Assembly (NCBI GenBank): GCA_013140405.1
Contig: JABFSV010000465.1
Location: 1 to 8,334, forward strand
Direction: 5' to 3'
Origin: Methyloglobulus sp.
GTDB lineage: Bacteria; Pseudomonadota; Gammaproteobacteria; Methylococcales; Methylomonadaceae
DNA: 8,334 nt
Below the pieces are notes generated by a model that saw only the letters and a list, made by a program, of their open reading frames with translations, did no database searches and was not told the origin of the DNA. This document shows, piece by piece, positions 1 to 6,457 of this stretch. Position 1 is the first letter of the stretch. The number at the start of each line of letters is the position of its first letter. The position numbers were made by a program, and so were the translations under genes.

Positions 1-2
1 AC

Positions 3-518
3 GAACCTCTGGAAAAATGGTCCAACAGCAAACTTCAATTGAAAAAACAGGTGTCAAAGGAATTGCGGAAGATTGCCAAGCAACACAACGCAACAGTGGA
101 TTGGGATAAGGTGGATCGGGTTATACAGCGTGCAGATGGTATACCGACACCGATATTGGCGAACAGCCAGGACGTAGCCGAGTTGTCCAAAGCAGCCGTG
201 CAGTTAGCCCATCCAGATAAACTTTACGGTCAACCTGTTATGGAAGCGCTGGATGACAGCGATTGGGCAATGTTGGTGGCATCGTTTGATAACGAAAACG
301 ATGCCCAAAAACTAGCGGCAATGCTCAATCATCAAGGCCCGCCCATTCCAGCCCGTAAAGTCCAGGCCAATAACGCTTATCAAGTTGTAGCAGGGCCATT
401 TCAAAACAAAAAGCAAGCTAAGGAAGCAGCCAGCCGAATCCGCTTCGATTTTGAGATTGATGCCAAATTGTTAAAGCCACTAAAACCAAAAGAAACTGCA
501 AAAACTCAGCGGATTTAA
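3..518 (+). CDS. SPOR-domain cell-envelope protein, 3' part (possible L,D-transpeptidase C-terminus)
   Basis: The frame is open to the left edge, so this is taken as the C-terminal part of a gene that starts outside the window. A TTG at 39 could be read as a start, but nothing like a ribosome binding site precedes it. The last ~75 residues form a SPOR domain: a first strand in DWAMLVASF, the helix NDAQKLAAMLN, a second strand around YQVVAGPF, and the helix KKQAKEAASRI ending near the C-terminus. SPOR domains bind peptidoglycan glycan strands lacking stem peptides, typically at the division septum. The preceding segment with KVDRVIQRADGIPTPI and the GPPIPAR turn resembles, from memory, tails that follow the catalytic domain in some gammaproteobacterial L,D-transpeptidases; the catalytic domain itself is not in view. 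It ends convergently with ssb, 51 bases away. SPOR assignment is firm; the transpeptidase link is inference. Confidence 0.8.
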   Translation, partial: EPLEKWSNSKLQLKKQVSKELRKIAKQHNATVDWDKVDRVIQRADGIPTPILANSQDVAELSKAAVQLAHPDKLYGQPVMEALDDSDWAMLVASFDNENDAQKLAAMLNHQGPPIPARKVQANNAYQVVAGPFQNKKQAKEAASRIRFDFEIDAKLLKPLKPKETAKTQRI

Positions 519-569
519 TGGTTTTACCGCTTATGGAGTTCTGGATGAGTCCTTCGAGAATTCCGCTAA

Positions 570-998
570 TCAAAACGGAATATCGTCATCATAAGGCGCG
601 TCAAAATTGTCATGACTGCCGCCTTGTGGTGCTGATGGTTGCCTGTCTGATGCCTGATAGGCTTGCTGGCCTTGGCTTGCATCGTTTCTTTTCCCTAGCA
701 AATCAATAATATTGGCATTAAGCTCAAGGCTGGTTTTCATCGTGCCATCATTGGCCTTATATTCGTTTTGAGTCAATTCGCCAGAAACAAAAACCTGCTG
801 GCCTTTTTTCAGGTAGTTTTGCAAGCCGCCTTCCGCACGTTTTCCAAATAGGGCCACTCGCACCCATAAAGTCTGCTGCTTGTCGCCAAAGCCAATATTG
901 TTGGCGACAGTGACATTTAATATTGCCAGTCCCGATGGCGTATACCTTACTTCCGCATCGCGCCCGACCGTTCCGGTAAAACTGAATACATTGCTCAT
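570..998 (-). CDS. ssb: Single-stranded DNA-binding protein (short form)
   Basis: A 142-residue SSB that coats single-stranded DNA during replication, repair and recombination. Residues 1 to about 102 form the OB fold, with the family signature FTGTVGRDAEVRYTPSG at the N-terminus, WVRVALFGKRAE in the middle and KKGQQVFVSGEL after it. A Gln/Ser/Asp-rich flexible linker follows, and the protein ends in the acidic tip DAPYDDDIPF, the peptide that recruits repair and replication partners. It is shorter than E. coli SSB (178 residues) and its OB core is divergent, lacking the usual N-terminal lead and the loop insertion after the third strand. It may therefore be a second, accessory SSB rather than the main one. 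The ATG at 998 is preceded by a modest GAG-type RBS. It is transcribed away from the SRPBCC gene. Confidence 0.93.
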   Translation of the reverse strand: MSNVFSFTGTVGRDAEVRYTPSGLAILNVTVANNIGFGDKQQTLWVRVALFGKRAEGGLQNYLKKGQQVFVSGELTQNEYKANDGTMKTSLELNANIIDLLGKRNDASQGQQAYQASDRQPSAPQGGSHDNFDAPYDDDIPF

Positions 999-1030
999 TT
1001 GTTTCTCAATAGTGGGTTAATCATGCCGAT

Positions 1031-1059
1031 ATTATCATTGGGTTTTCCAATATGACCAA
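1031..1059 (-). promoter_or_regulatory. Possible sigma-70 promoter for ssb
   Basis: Read on the minus strand, TTGGTC (1054-1059) and GATAAT (1031-1036) are separated by 17 bases, about 33 bases before the ssb start. The -10 matches consensus at five of six positions, the -35 at three of six. Plausible but not decisive. Confidence 0.35.
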
Positions 1060-1091
1060 TAGTTAATATGCTCAATCGCCGTTTTCACCAA

Positions 1092-1120
1092 TTGAATGAT
1101 GCGGTTTCAAGGTATATAGT
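1092..1120 (+). promoter_or_regulatory. Possible sigma-70 promoter for the SRPBCC gene
   Basis: TTGAAT (1092-1097) and TATAGT (1115-1120) have a 17-base spacer and lie 36 bases before the ATG at 1156. The -35 matches four and the -10 five of six consensus positions. With the minus-strand candidate at 1031-1059 this makes the ssb/SRPBCC gap a divergent promoter region. Confidence 0.5.
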
Positions 1121-1140
1121 TAACCAAAACTACAATAATC

Positions 1141-1146
1141 AGGAGG
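1141..1146 (+). promoter_or_regulatory. Strong Shine-Dalgarno (AGGAGG) for the SRPBCC gene
   Basis: A full AGGAGG nine bases ahead of ATG 1156. It fixes the start of the 180-residue protein against the alternative out-of-frame ATGs nearby. Confidence 0.85.
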
Positions 1147-1155
1147 AGACATCCT

Positions 1156-1698
1156 ATGCTCAACATCATTCTTTTTTTGATCCCAATCGCTATTATTGTC
1201 GTATTGGCACTTGCAGCCAGACAGCCAGACGACTTCCGAATTACGCGAACAGGCCGCATATCAGCCGCTGCATCCGCCATATTTCCACATGTCAATACCT
1301 TACAAAGCTGGGATGCTTGGTCGCCGTGGGCAAAACTTGATCCCAATGCCAAAAACTCCTTTGAAGGGCCGACGGAAGGCGTGGGCGCAAAAATGAGCTG
1401 GGCTGGTAACAATAAGGTTGGCGTAGGTAGCATGACCATAACAGAAAGCCGTCCTAGCGATTTCATCCAGTTCAAGCTGGAATTTCAAAAACCCATGAAA
1501 GCCACTAACATTGCAGAATTTACCTTCACGCCCGAAGGCGATCAAACCATCGTGACTTGGAGCATGAGTGGAACTAACAACTTCATGGGCAAAGTCATGG
1601 GCATGATCATGAACTGCGACAAAATGTGCGGCGGCATGTTTGAGCGAGGTTTGGCAGCGTTGAAGATGGTAGTGGAAGAGCGTGCAGAAAAAATATGA
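1156..1698 (+). CDS. Membrane-anchored SRPBCC (START/Bet v1-like) family protein
   Basis: 180 residues. Residues 2-21 are an uninterrupted hydrophobic segment (LNIILFLIPIAIIVVLALAA), read as an N-terminal membrane anchor. The rest has the pattern of the polyketide-cyclase/SRPBCC family: an early strand (ITRTGRISA), the helix-turn with NTLQSWDAWSPWAKLDP, the glycine-rich EGVGAKMSW strand, SMTITESRPSDFIQFKLEF, and a long C-terminal helix from about residue 146 with MNCDKMCGGMFERGLAALK. The SWDAWSPW and GxxFExGLxxLK stretches are typical of a common bacterial subfamily of unknown function. The fold encloses a hydrophobic pocket that binds lipids or other apolar ligands; the actual ligand cannot be read from sequence. 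The Cys-x3-Cys in the last helix is a detail I do not recall as usual in this family. It has its own promoter and RBS and is monocistronic as far as visible. Confidence 0.85.
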   Translation: MLNIILFLIPIAIIVVLALAARQPDDFRITRTGRISAAASAIFPHVNTLQSWDAWSPWAKLDPNAKNSFEGPTEGVGAKMSWAGNNKVGVGSMTITESRPSDFIQFKLEFQKPMKATNIAEFTFTPEGDQTIVTWSMSGTNNFMGKVMGMIMNCDKMCGGMFERGLAALKMVVEERAEKI

Positions 1699-1848
1699 TG
1701 TGACATTTCGTTAAATCTCAGCCACGTAACTTTGCTGTTATATGGCTTGTTCGCATACTGCGCTTATATTTCCGACGGTTAACGGTACGCACGGTGCACC
1801 CCTCAACTTTACTAATCGAGTAATGTTCAAATGTTAAGAATCGAATAA
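1699..1848 (+). other. Intergenic segment before the ATPase-nuclease gene
   Basis: No gene is seen here. It contains a GGTACGCAC/GGTGCACC stretch (1784-1800), whose second half is an 8-base perfect palindrome, and the left copy of the direct repeat at 1813-1822. I see no convincing terminator for the SRPBCC gene and no strong promoter for the next gene; the best -10-like element (TATATT, 1765-1770) has no good -35 partner. Confidence 0.5.
1813..1845 (+). repeat. Left copy of direct repeat bracketing the ATPase-nuclease gene
   Basis: TAATCGAGTA (1813-1822) followed by AATCGAA (1839-1845), just before the ATG at 1849. The same two motifs in the same order recur at 3613-3642, with the middle segments partly alike and differing by about three bases in length. 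Confidence 0.55.
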
Positions 1849-3615
1849 ATGAAGAAAGTTACATTTCAAGTTGATACACGACTGGCTAAACTTCTGTCCG
1901 AAAACTACCGATCTACGGAAAAAGCTATTAAGGAATTGGTGGATAATGCTTGGGATGCTGACTCTGAATCAGTTTCGGTAATTTTCCCCGATCCTATGAC
2001 TGATAACCCTATCATTATTCACGATAATGGATCAGGTATGACGGAAGAAGAGCTACGACGTGAATACATGGTTATAGCTAGTGACCGAAGGTTAAGGCGC
2101 GGTGATCTAACTTCACAAAAGCGTAGAAAAGTTAAAGGTAAAAAAGGAATCGGTAAGTTTGCTGGACTTATGGCTGCAAACACAATGAAGTTGGAAACTT
2201 GGACTAGAGGAAAAAAGTGTAAATTTTCTCTAAGTAGCTCAGATTTTGACACCGCTGAAGATATAGAAAACCTCCCAATAGAGTTAATCGTAGAAGCTTG
2301 CGAAAAGAATTTACATGGGACATGTATAACTCTTTCAGATTTACGTCAATCCTTAGCATTCCCTAATCCCGATAAGTTTCGCCAACTTTTGTTGCAGGAG
2401 TATGGCCGAGAAGCAGATTTTGAAATCACAGTAAACGAAAAGCTTCTTGGTATTGATGATATTCAGGGAAACTACACTCAACATGAAGCAAAATTGCCAT
2501 CAGTTGGAACTATAAAACTTGAATTCACTATATCAAATCAAAAGGGAAAACTTAAACAACCAGGCATATCTATTCGGGTCGGTGGTAAGGTAGTCGGTAA
2601 TAAACCTGAATTTTTTGGGCTAGATGCCGCAGATGATTTTCCACCAAAGCTTCTGGACAAAATATATGGTGAAATCGAAGTAGACGGGTTGTATGAACAT
2701 GTGACTGCTGATTGGGGAGCATTAGTTGAGAACAGCGAGCTATATGAAGAGGTTAGACAATACGTACAGCCTATAATCAGAGAAAAAGTTAAAGAAGAAT
2801 ATGGGCGAGAAATTAATCTGGCTCAGGCTCGGTTACAGAAACGTATAAACGAAAGGCTTGCATTACTTCCAGAATACAAGCGCCAATATGCGGACAAGGC
2901 TATAAAGTCAGTATTAGGTAGATATTATGGGGAGCCAGAATCTAAGGTAGAACCGATTGTATGTGTAATACTTGATGCCTTAGAAAGAACAGATTACCGG
3001 ACAGTTCTTGAATATATTCATGAGGCCGAACATTCAGATATATCCAAATTAGCTGAGGTATTGGCAGAGTTTGGTTTGGCTGAAATAGCGATAATTGGAG
3101 ATCAAGCTAAAAGTAGGCTTGAATTTCTTGATCGGTTTGAGCTACTTTGCCAAAAAAAAGAAACAGATGAAAAACTAATACATTCATCATTAGAAAATAA
3201 TTTATGGGTATTCGGTGTTCAATACTCAGTATTTAGTAGCAATAAAACTCTAAAACGACAAGTCGAAAACTGTCTTGGTAAAAAATATACTGGAAAGCGT
3301 TCTAGTAAACGCCCTGACTTAATGTTGAGCGTGAGTTATGTAAGTAAATATTTGCTAATCGAATTTAAGCGCCCTAGTCATTCTCTGAAACATGAAGATT
3401 ATCAGCAAGCCACAGGGTATAGAAATGATTTTGTACCGTTTACAAATGCAAACATTGAGATTCTCCTAATTGGTGGTAAACGAGGAAGCGATTTGCCACC
3501 ATCTCACAATCAAGAGCCTAATACTAGTATTATGATATTTGATGAAATTATTTCAAATTCAAGGAATCAGCTAAATTGGCTTTTAAAGGAACTTGGTGGT
3601 GACGCGCATGCTTAA
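1849..3615 (+). CDS. GHKL/MORC-type ATPase fused to Shedu-like (DUF4263) PD-(D/E)XK nuclease; predicted anti-phage defence protein
   Basis: 588 residues. The N-terminal GHKL ATP-binding domain has the N box at 24-38 (KELVDNAWDAD; Glu29 and Asn33 correspond to MutL's catalytic and Mg-binding residues), the G1 motif HDNGSGM (58-64) and the G2 motif GKKGIGKFAG (97-106). Residues ~210-300 look like the S5-type transducer of MORC/MutL-like ATPases, and 300-350 are charged and helical. The C-terminus, from about 430, matches the Shedu/DUF4263 nuclease layout: helix with Glu449, then RPD (Asp490), IEFK (Glu505, Lys507) and Q520-x3-Y524, a complete PD-(D/E)XK active site. GHKL domains dimerise on ATP binding, so ATP-gated DNA cleavage is inferred. 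A TAA directly precedes the ATG and fixes it as the first possible start; the RBS is weak. The gene is clearly AT-richer than its neighbours (21/60 and 18/60 G+C in rows at 2221 and 3181, against 33/60 in ppnN at 4621), which suggests transfer. No methylase or partner adjoins it. Confidence 0.85.
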   Translation: MKKVTFQVDTRLAKLLSENYRSTEKAIKELVDNAWDADSESVSVIFPDPMTDNPIIIHDNGSGMTEEELRREYMVIASDRRLRRGDLTSQKRRKVKGKKGIGKFAGLMAANTMKLETWTRGKKCKFSLSSSDFDTAEDIENLPIELIVEACEKNLHGTCITLSDLRQSLAFPNPDKFRQLLLQEYGREADFEITVNEKLLGIDDIQGNYTQHEAKLPSVGTIKLEFTISNQKGKLKQPGISIRVGGKVVGNKPEFFGLDAADDFPPKLLDKIYGEIEVDGLYEHVTADWGALVENSELYEEVRQYVQPIIREKVKEEYGREINLAQARLQKRINERLALLPEYKRQYADKAIKSVLGRYYGEPESKVEPIVCVILDALERTDYRTVLEYIHEAEHSDISKLAEVLAEFGLAEIAIIGDQAKSRLEFLDRFELLCQKKETDEKLIHSSLENNLWVFGVQYSVFSSNKTLKRQVENCLGKKYTGKRSSKRPDLMLSVSYVSKYLLIEFKRPSHSLKHEDYQQATGYRNDFVPFTNANIEILLIGGKRGSDLPPSHNQEPNTSIMIFDEIISNSRNQLNWLLKELGGDAHA

Positions 3616-3642
3616 TCGAGTATCACAATTATGCTAATCGAA
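3613..3642 (+). repeat. Right copy of direct repeat, overlapping the stop codon of the ATPase-nuclease gene
   Basis: TAATCGAGTA (3613-3622) begins with the stop codon itself and lies exactly 1800 bases from the left copy. It is followed by TAATCGAA (3635-3642), matching the second left-side motif over seven bases. Such a pair could be a target-site duplication, recombination sites or binding sites. Confidence 0.55.
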
Positions 3643-4051
3643 CCTTCTTTAACATCAAGCTGCATAGCTGACACAAAATTAGGTAATTAGATAGCGAGTA
3701 TTTTTCCAGATTCCTGTTAACGCTTCATCATAAACACATGCTTAAAACAAATCATCACTTAACCTTGGAGGGCTTTCTATCTTATTGCCCAACAAGCATC
3801 TGGACTACCTGCTGTCCAACCGCTTACGATTTTGACCAGTTCAGAAGTTAAGCTAAAAAAGCCACTACCATTGATGCTGCAACAATTAAACTCAGAGCGA
3901 CTTATTTCCGAAGCGGGTATTTTATAATGACACCCATTGGATTGCTTATTCCATCGTAGAAGTAAAGTTTACGGTGTTGATACCAAGCAATCTCTAGGGC
4001 AGCGTCTGTTCATTGGGTATCTTTATTTTCATCCCTTCGGTGAAGCCAAAA
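3616..4051. other. Gene-free segment between the defence gene and ppnN
   Basis: No frame gives a credible protein. The longest plus-strand open stretch (3763-3927, 54 codons) has no start near its beginning and resembles nothing I recognise. There is an 8-base inverted repeat, GATTGCTT (3940-3947) with AAGCAATC (3985-3992), separated by 37 bases, too wide for a simple terminator. The segment may be remnant DNA from earlier insertions. Confidence 0.45.
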
Positions 4052-5422
4052 TCACTTAACGACGCGGTAACACGGCGTATATTTTTTACCCGGCAATTTC
4101 ATGCGGTGTTGCGAAATGAATGAAGCCAATAGGGTGTCCATCAAGGACATGATACGGCTATCGCCGTGAATTTCAAAATGCCCATGTTGCTCGATGGCAC
4201 GTATGCCAGAATCTTTGACATTACCCGCAACAATGCCTGAAAAAGCCCGGCGCAGATTAGCGGCGAGGAGGTGTTTTTCTTGGTCGCTGTGCAAAGCCAG
4301 GGCTTTCATATTGTCATGGGTAGGATTGAAAGGTTCTTGAAAAACTTGGTCAATTTTTAGCAGCCAATTAAAGTAATAAGCATCACCATGTTGCTTACGA
4401 AAAGCCCTGACTTGACCGATTCCCGCCTGCATTTCGCACGCAACCAAAGCAGGGTCGTCGATAATGATCTGGTATCGGCGTTGTGCTTCTTTTCCCAATG
4501 TGGCTGAGATGAAAAGGTCGATTTGCTCGAAGTAAGCCTTAGCGCTGTCAGGGCCAGAAAAAATCAACGGAAACGGCATGTCCTTATTATCTGGATGGAG
4601 CAGGATACCCAAGATGTAGAGAATTTCCTCAGCCGTACCTGCGCCACCAGGAAATACCACAATGCCATGCCCAGTGCGTACAAAGGCTTCAAGGCGTTTT
4701 TCAATATCCGGCAGAATCACAAGATCATTGACAATGGGATTAGGAGATTCCGCCGCAATAATGCCGGGTTCGGTGATGCCCAAATACTGCCCGTTTTTGA
4801 TACGTTGTTTGGCATGGCCGATGGTTGCGCCTTTCATCGGGCCTTTCATCGCGCCAGGGCCGCAGCCAGTGCAAATATCCAACCCACGCAAGCCCATTTC
4901 GTGGCCAACTTGTTTGGTATAGTCGTATTCTTTACGGTTGATAGAATGCCCACCCCAGCACACGACGAGTTTGGGGTTAGCCATCGGACGCAAAATATTG
5001 GCGTTACGAAGAATATGGAACACCGCATTACTGATGCCGTTAGAGGTTTCAAGGTCAAAGTGTGAATTTTGATTGATCTCGTCATTCACATAGACAATAT
5101 CCCTGACCACGGCAAACAAATGTTCGTTTATGCCTTTAATCATGAGGCCATCGACAAAGGCATGTGCGGGGGCGCTTTTTAGCTCTAGCTTAATGCCACG
5201 TTGTTCTTGGACGACACGTATGGCAAAATCGGGATAACGTTCAAGCAGTTCCTTGCCGTCATCCATTGCACTGCCACAGTTCAATACCGCCAACGCACAA
5301 TTTCGGAACGTCTGGTACAGCCCACCTTGGCTGCTGTCTAGCAGTTTGCTGACTTCTTGTCTGGATAACACTTCCAGCCTGCCATCTGGGGATATTTGGG
5401 CATCAATTACATCGTATTTCAT
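4052..5422 (-). CDS. ppnN: Nucleotide 5'-monophosphate nucleosidase PpnN (LOG family, YgdH)
   Basis: 456 residues from ATG 5422, near the 454 of the E. coli protein, and alignable from memory along its whole length. PpnN is cytoplasmic and splits purine and pyrimidine nucleoside monophosphates into base and ribose 5-phosphate, feeding salvage; in E. coli it is activated by (p)ppGpp binding. Residues 1-~145 form the N-terminal PpnN domain (LYQTFRNCALAVLNCGS). The Rossmann-like LOG core carries CWGGHS (155-160), CTGCGPGAM (184-192) and the catalytic signature PGGAGTAEE (258-266). The C-terminal part ends with RRAFSGIVAGNVKDSGIRAIE and HRMKLPGKKYTPCY, both typical of the family. The frame stays open upstream to a TTG at 5464, but that extension has no family match, while ATG 5422 has an AGGAG just ahead. 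No frameshift or lost motif is visible. Confidence 0.95.
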   Translation of the reverse strand: MKYDVIDAQISPDGRLEVLSRQEVSKLLDSSQGGLYQTFRNCALAVLNCGSAMDDGKELLERYPDFAIRVVQEQRGIKLELKSAPAHAFVDGLMIKGINEHLFAVVRDIVYVNDEINQNSHFDLETSNGISNAVFHILRNANILRPMANPKLVVCWGGHSINRKEYDYTKQVGHEMGLRGLDICTGCGPGAMKGPMKGATIGHAKQRIKNGQYLGITEPGIIAAESPNPIVNDLVILPDIEKRLEAFVRTGHGIVVFPGGAGTAEEILYILGILLHPDNKDMPFPLIFSGPDSAKAYFEQIDLFISATLGKEAQRRYQIIIDDPALVACEMQAGIGQVRAFRKQHGDAYYFNWLLKIDQVFQEPFNPTHDNMKALALHSDQEKHLLAANLRRAFSGIVAGNVKDSGIRAIEQHGHFEIHGDSRIMSLMDTLLASFISQHRMKLPGKKYTPCYRVVK

Positions 5423-5426
5423 ATCG

Positions 5427-5431
5427 CTCCT
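5427..5431 (-). promoter_or_regulatory. Shine-Dalgarno (AGGAG) fixing the ppnN start
   Basis: On the minus strand AGGAG lies four bases before ATG 5422. Spacing is short, but it is the only good site and gives a protein of family length, ruling out the TTG at 5464. Confidence 0.7.
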
Positions 5432-5842
5432 ATTTTGTTTTGCGTTTTGTTTAGCTGGTAGCAAGCCATTTAATATAGATTTACCGAATCAGGCCTTTGC
5501 ACGGTCGATTGCATGATATACATTGAAAAGTGGTAAAATAGCAACAACAATCAAGGTATTGGGTTATTTTCTATGAGTTTTCCCGATTTTCATATTAGCC
5601 ACCATACGCGCAAAGGCAACTTTCCAAGACCAAACCCACCGACGAGATCGTCACCGACCGTGAGGAACGGATGACGAGGCGAATGCACAGGCTGACCTGC
5701 AAGTTATTGATGAGCATGAAGGGCTTTGGGTCATTTGTTAAGATGGAAATTTCGGACGCTTACGATGTTTTTTCATAGCAATGGCGTAATTAAAAATGAA
5801 GTACAAAATTATTCGAAAGAAGCGGCAATCTTGCACACTTAA
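5432..5842. other. Intergenic region upstream of ppnN with no intact gene
   Basis: It should contain the ppnN promoter (minus strand), but no clear -35/-10 pair was found. On the plus strand an ATG at 5573 opens only 33 codons. Short stretches in shifting frames look protein-like, for example DEANAQADLQVIDEHEGLWVIC around 5674-5742 in one frame, interrupted by stops on both sides. This fits a gene decayed by frameshifts, but the parent family was not recognised. Confidence 0.35.
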
Positions 5843-6238
5843 AACTGTGATCAAAAACCAATCGGGTTTACGGATCTATTGACAGGGCCATTTACCAGGT
5901 GTCGAGAGGTGAGATGTGTACGATGCCCATTGGCTGGTTACGTTTTGGCCATACATACCAAACGCTGCTACCTCAATCTTGTGGTGAAGATAGAGGTTAG
6001 GTTTGGTGCTATTGATTCGGCTACGGAATAGGTTGAATCTCGGCACTTGCATAAAGCTGTTGAGGGTAACAACTTTGTTGATGGATAAAGGTTGTCTTCA
6101 ATGGCCTTATACTTTGATATTTCCGAGGATGAGAATGTGACGGTACATGCTGAGTTGATTGGTGATAAAGGTAGGCTTTTCCGGTTCATATACTGCCGCA
6201 AGTGCGGTATTAACTTACAACACCAACGGATTGTTTGA
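5843..6238 (+). pseudogene. Possible decayed gene, one frame with two internal stops
   Basis: One plus-strand frame is open from 5843 to 6238 apart from TAG at 6029 and TAA at 6086. Read through, the last part has reasonable protein character, including ALYFDISEDENVTVHAELIGDKGR, and ends at TGA 6236-6238, five bases before a terminator-like hairpin. No family was recognised and no start with RBS was found. The opposite strand has a 120-codon open frame over 5968-6330, whose translation (many Ser, Thr, Cys and no domain pattern) looks like chance. The region could equally be plain non-coding DNA; the case rests on the continuing frame and the hairpin. Confidence 0.3.
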
Positions 6239-6242
6239 ATTA

Positions 6243-6264
6243 CCTTCCCAAAAGGGAAGGCTTT
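6243..6264 (+). terminator. Hairpin terminator candidate
   Basis: CCTTCCC (6243-6249), loop AAAA, GGGAAGG (6254-6260), then CTTT. A perfect 7-base, GC-rich stem with a short T tail on the plus strand, just after the stop of the possible decayed gene. The T run is short, so termination strength is uncertain. Confidence 0.5.
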
Positions 6265-6393
6265 AACATGTTCAAATATAAAATTTGTATACGATTGCGT
6301 CAAATGCATTACACACGACCACGCAAACAACCAGGCTTCGAAGTAGCTGGCAAATTGTTTATATACCCGAAGTATTTTAATTAAAACAATATC

Positions 6394-6416
6394 ATGCAGT
6401 GTTATTTACACTGCAT
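6394..6416 (-). terminator. Perfect hairpin downstream of the secreted-protein gene
   Basis: ATGCAGTGT (6394-6402) and ACACTGCAT (6408-6416) form a 9-base perfect stem with a 5-base loop. It lies about 42 bases past the stop of the minus-strand gene at 6458 and is followed on that strand by an AT-rich stretch with TTTT, so it probably ends that transcript. Symmetric as it is, it could act on both strands or be a protein-binding site. Confidence 0.5.
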
Positions 6417-6457
6417 CTTTGATGCCACGCCATAAAACTAGAATTTTCAAATTATAG

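Noticed and set aside
560..581. ATTCCG/CGGAAT hairpin as shared terminator of the SPOR gene and ssb
   Set aside because: The stem overlaps the last codons of ssb, has a 10-base loop and no T run.
1107..1475. 122-codon minus-strand frame opposite the SRPBCC gene
   Set aside because: It is the antisense of a clear family member with promoter and RBS.
1710..1848. Integron attC site before the fusion gene
   Set aside because: GTTAAAT at 1710 fits the R' core pattern, but no matching RYYYAAC partner at proper spacing was found, and no attC-like fold follows the stop of the gene.
3763..3927. 54-codon plus-strand open frame after the fusion gene
   Set aside because: No start codon near its beginning and no recognisable family; could be chance.
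4027..4044. Hairpin after ppnN
   Set aside because: Only a 4-base stem (CTTC/GAAG) with no proper T tail on the minus strand.
4523..5065. 180-codon plus-strand frame inside ppnN
   Set aside because: It is antisense to the conserved LOG core of ppnN, which explains the open frame.
5968..6330. 120-codon minus-strand open frame
   Set aside because: Its translation has no domain pattern, no RBS and a Ser/Thr/Cys-rich make-up like antisense read-through; the plus strand looks more protein-like.
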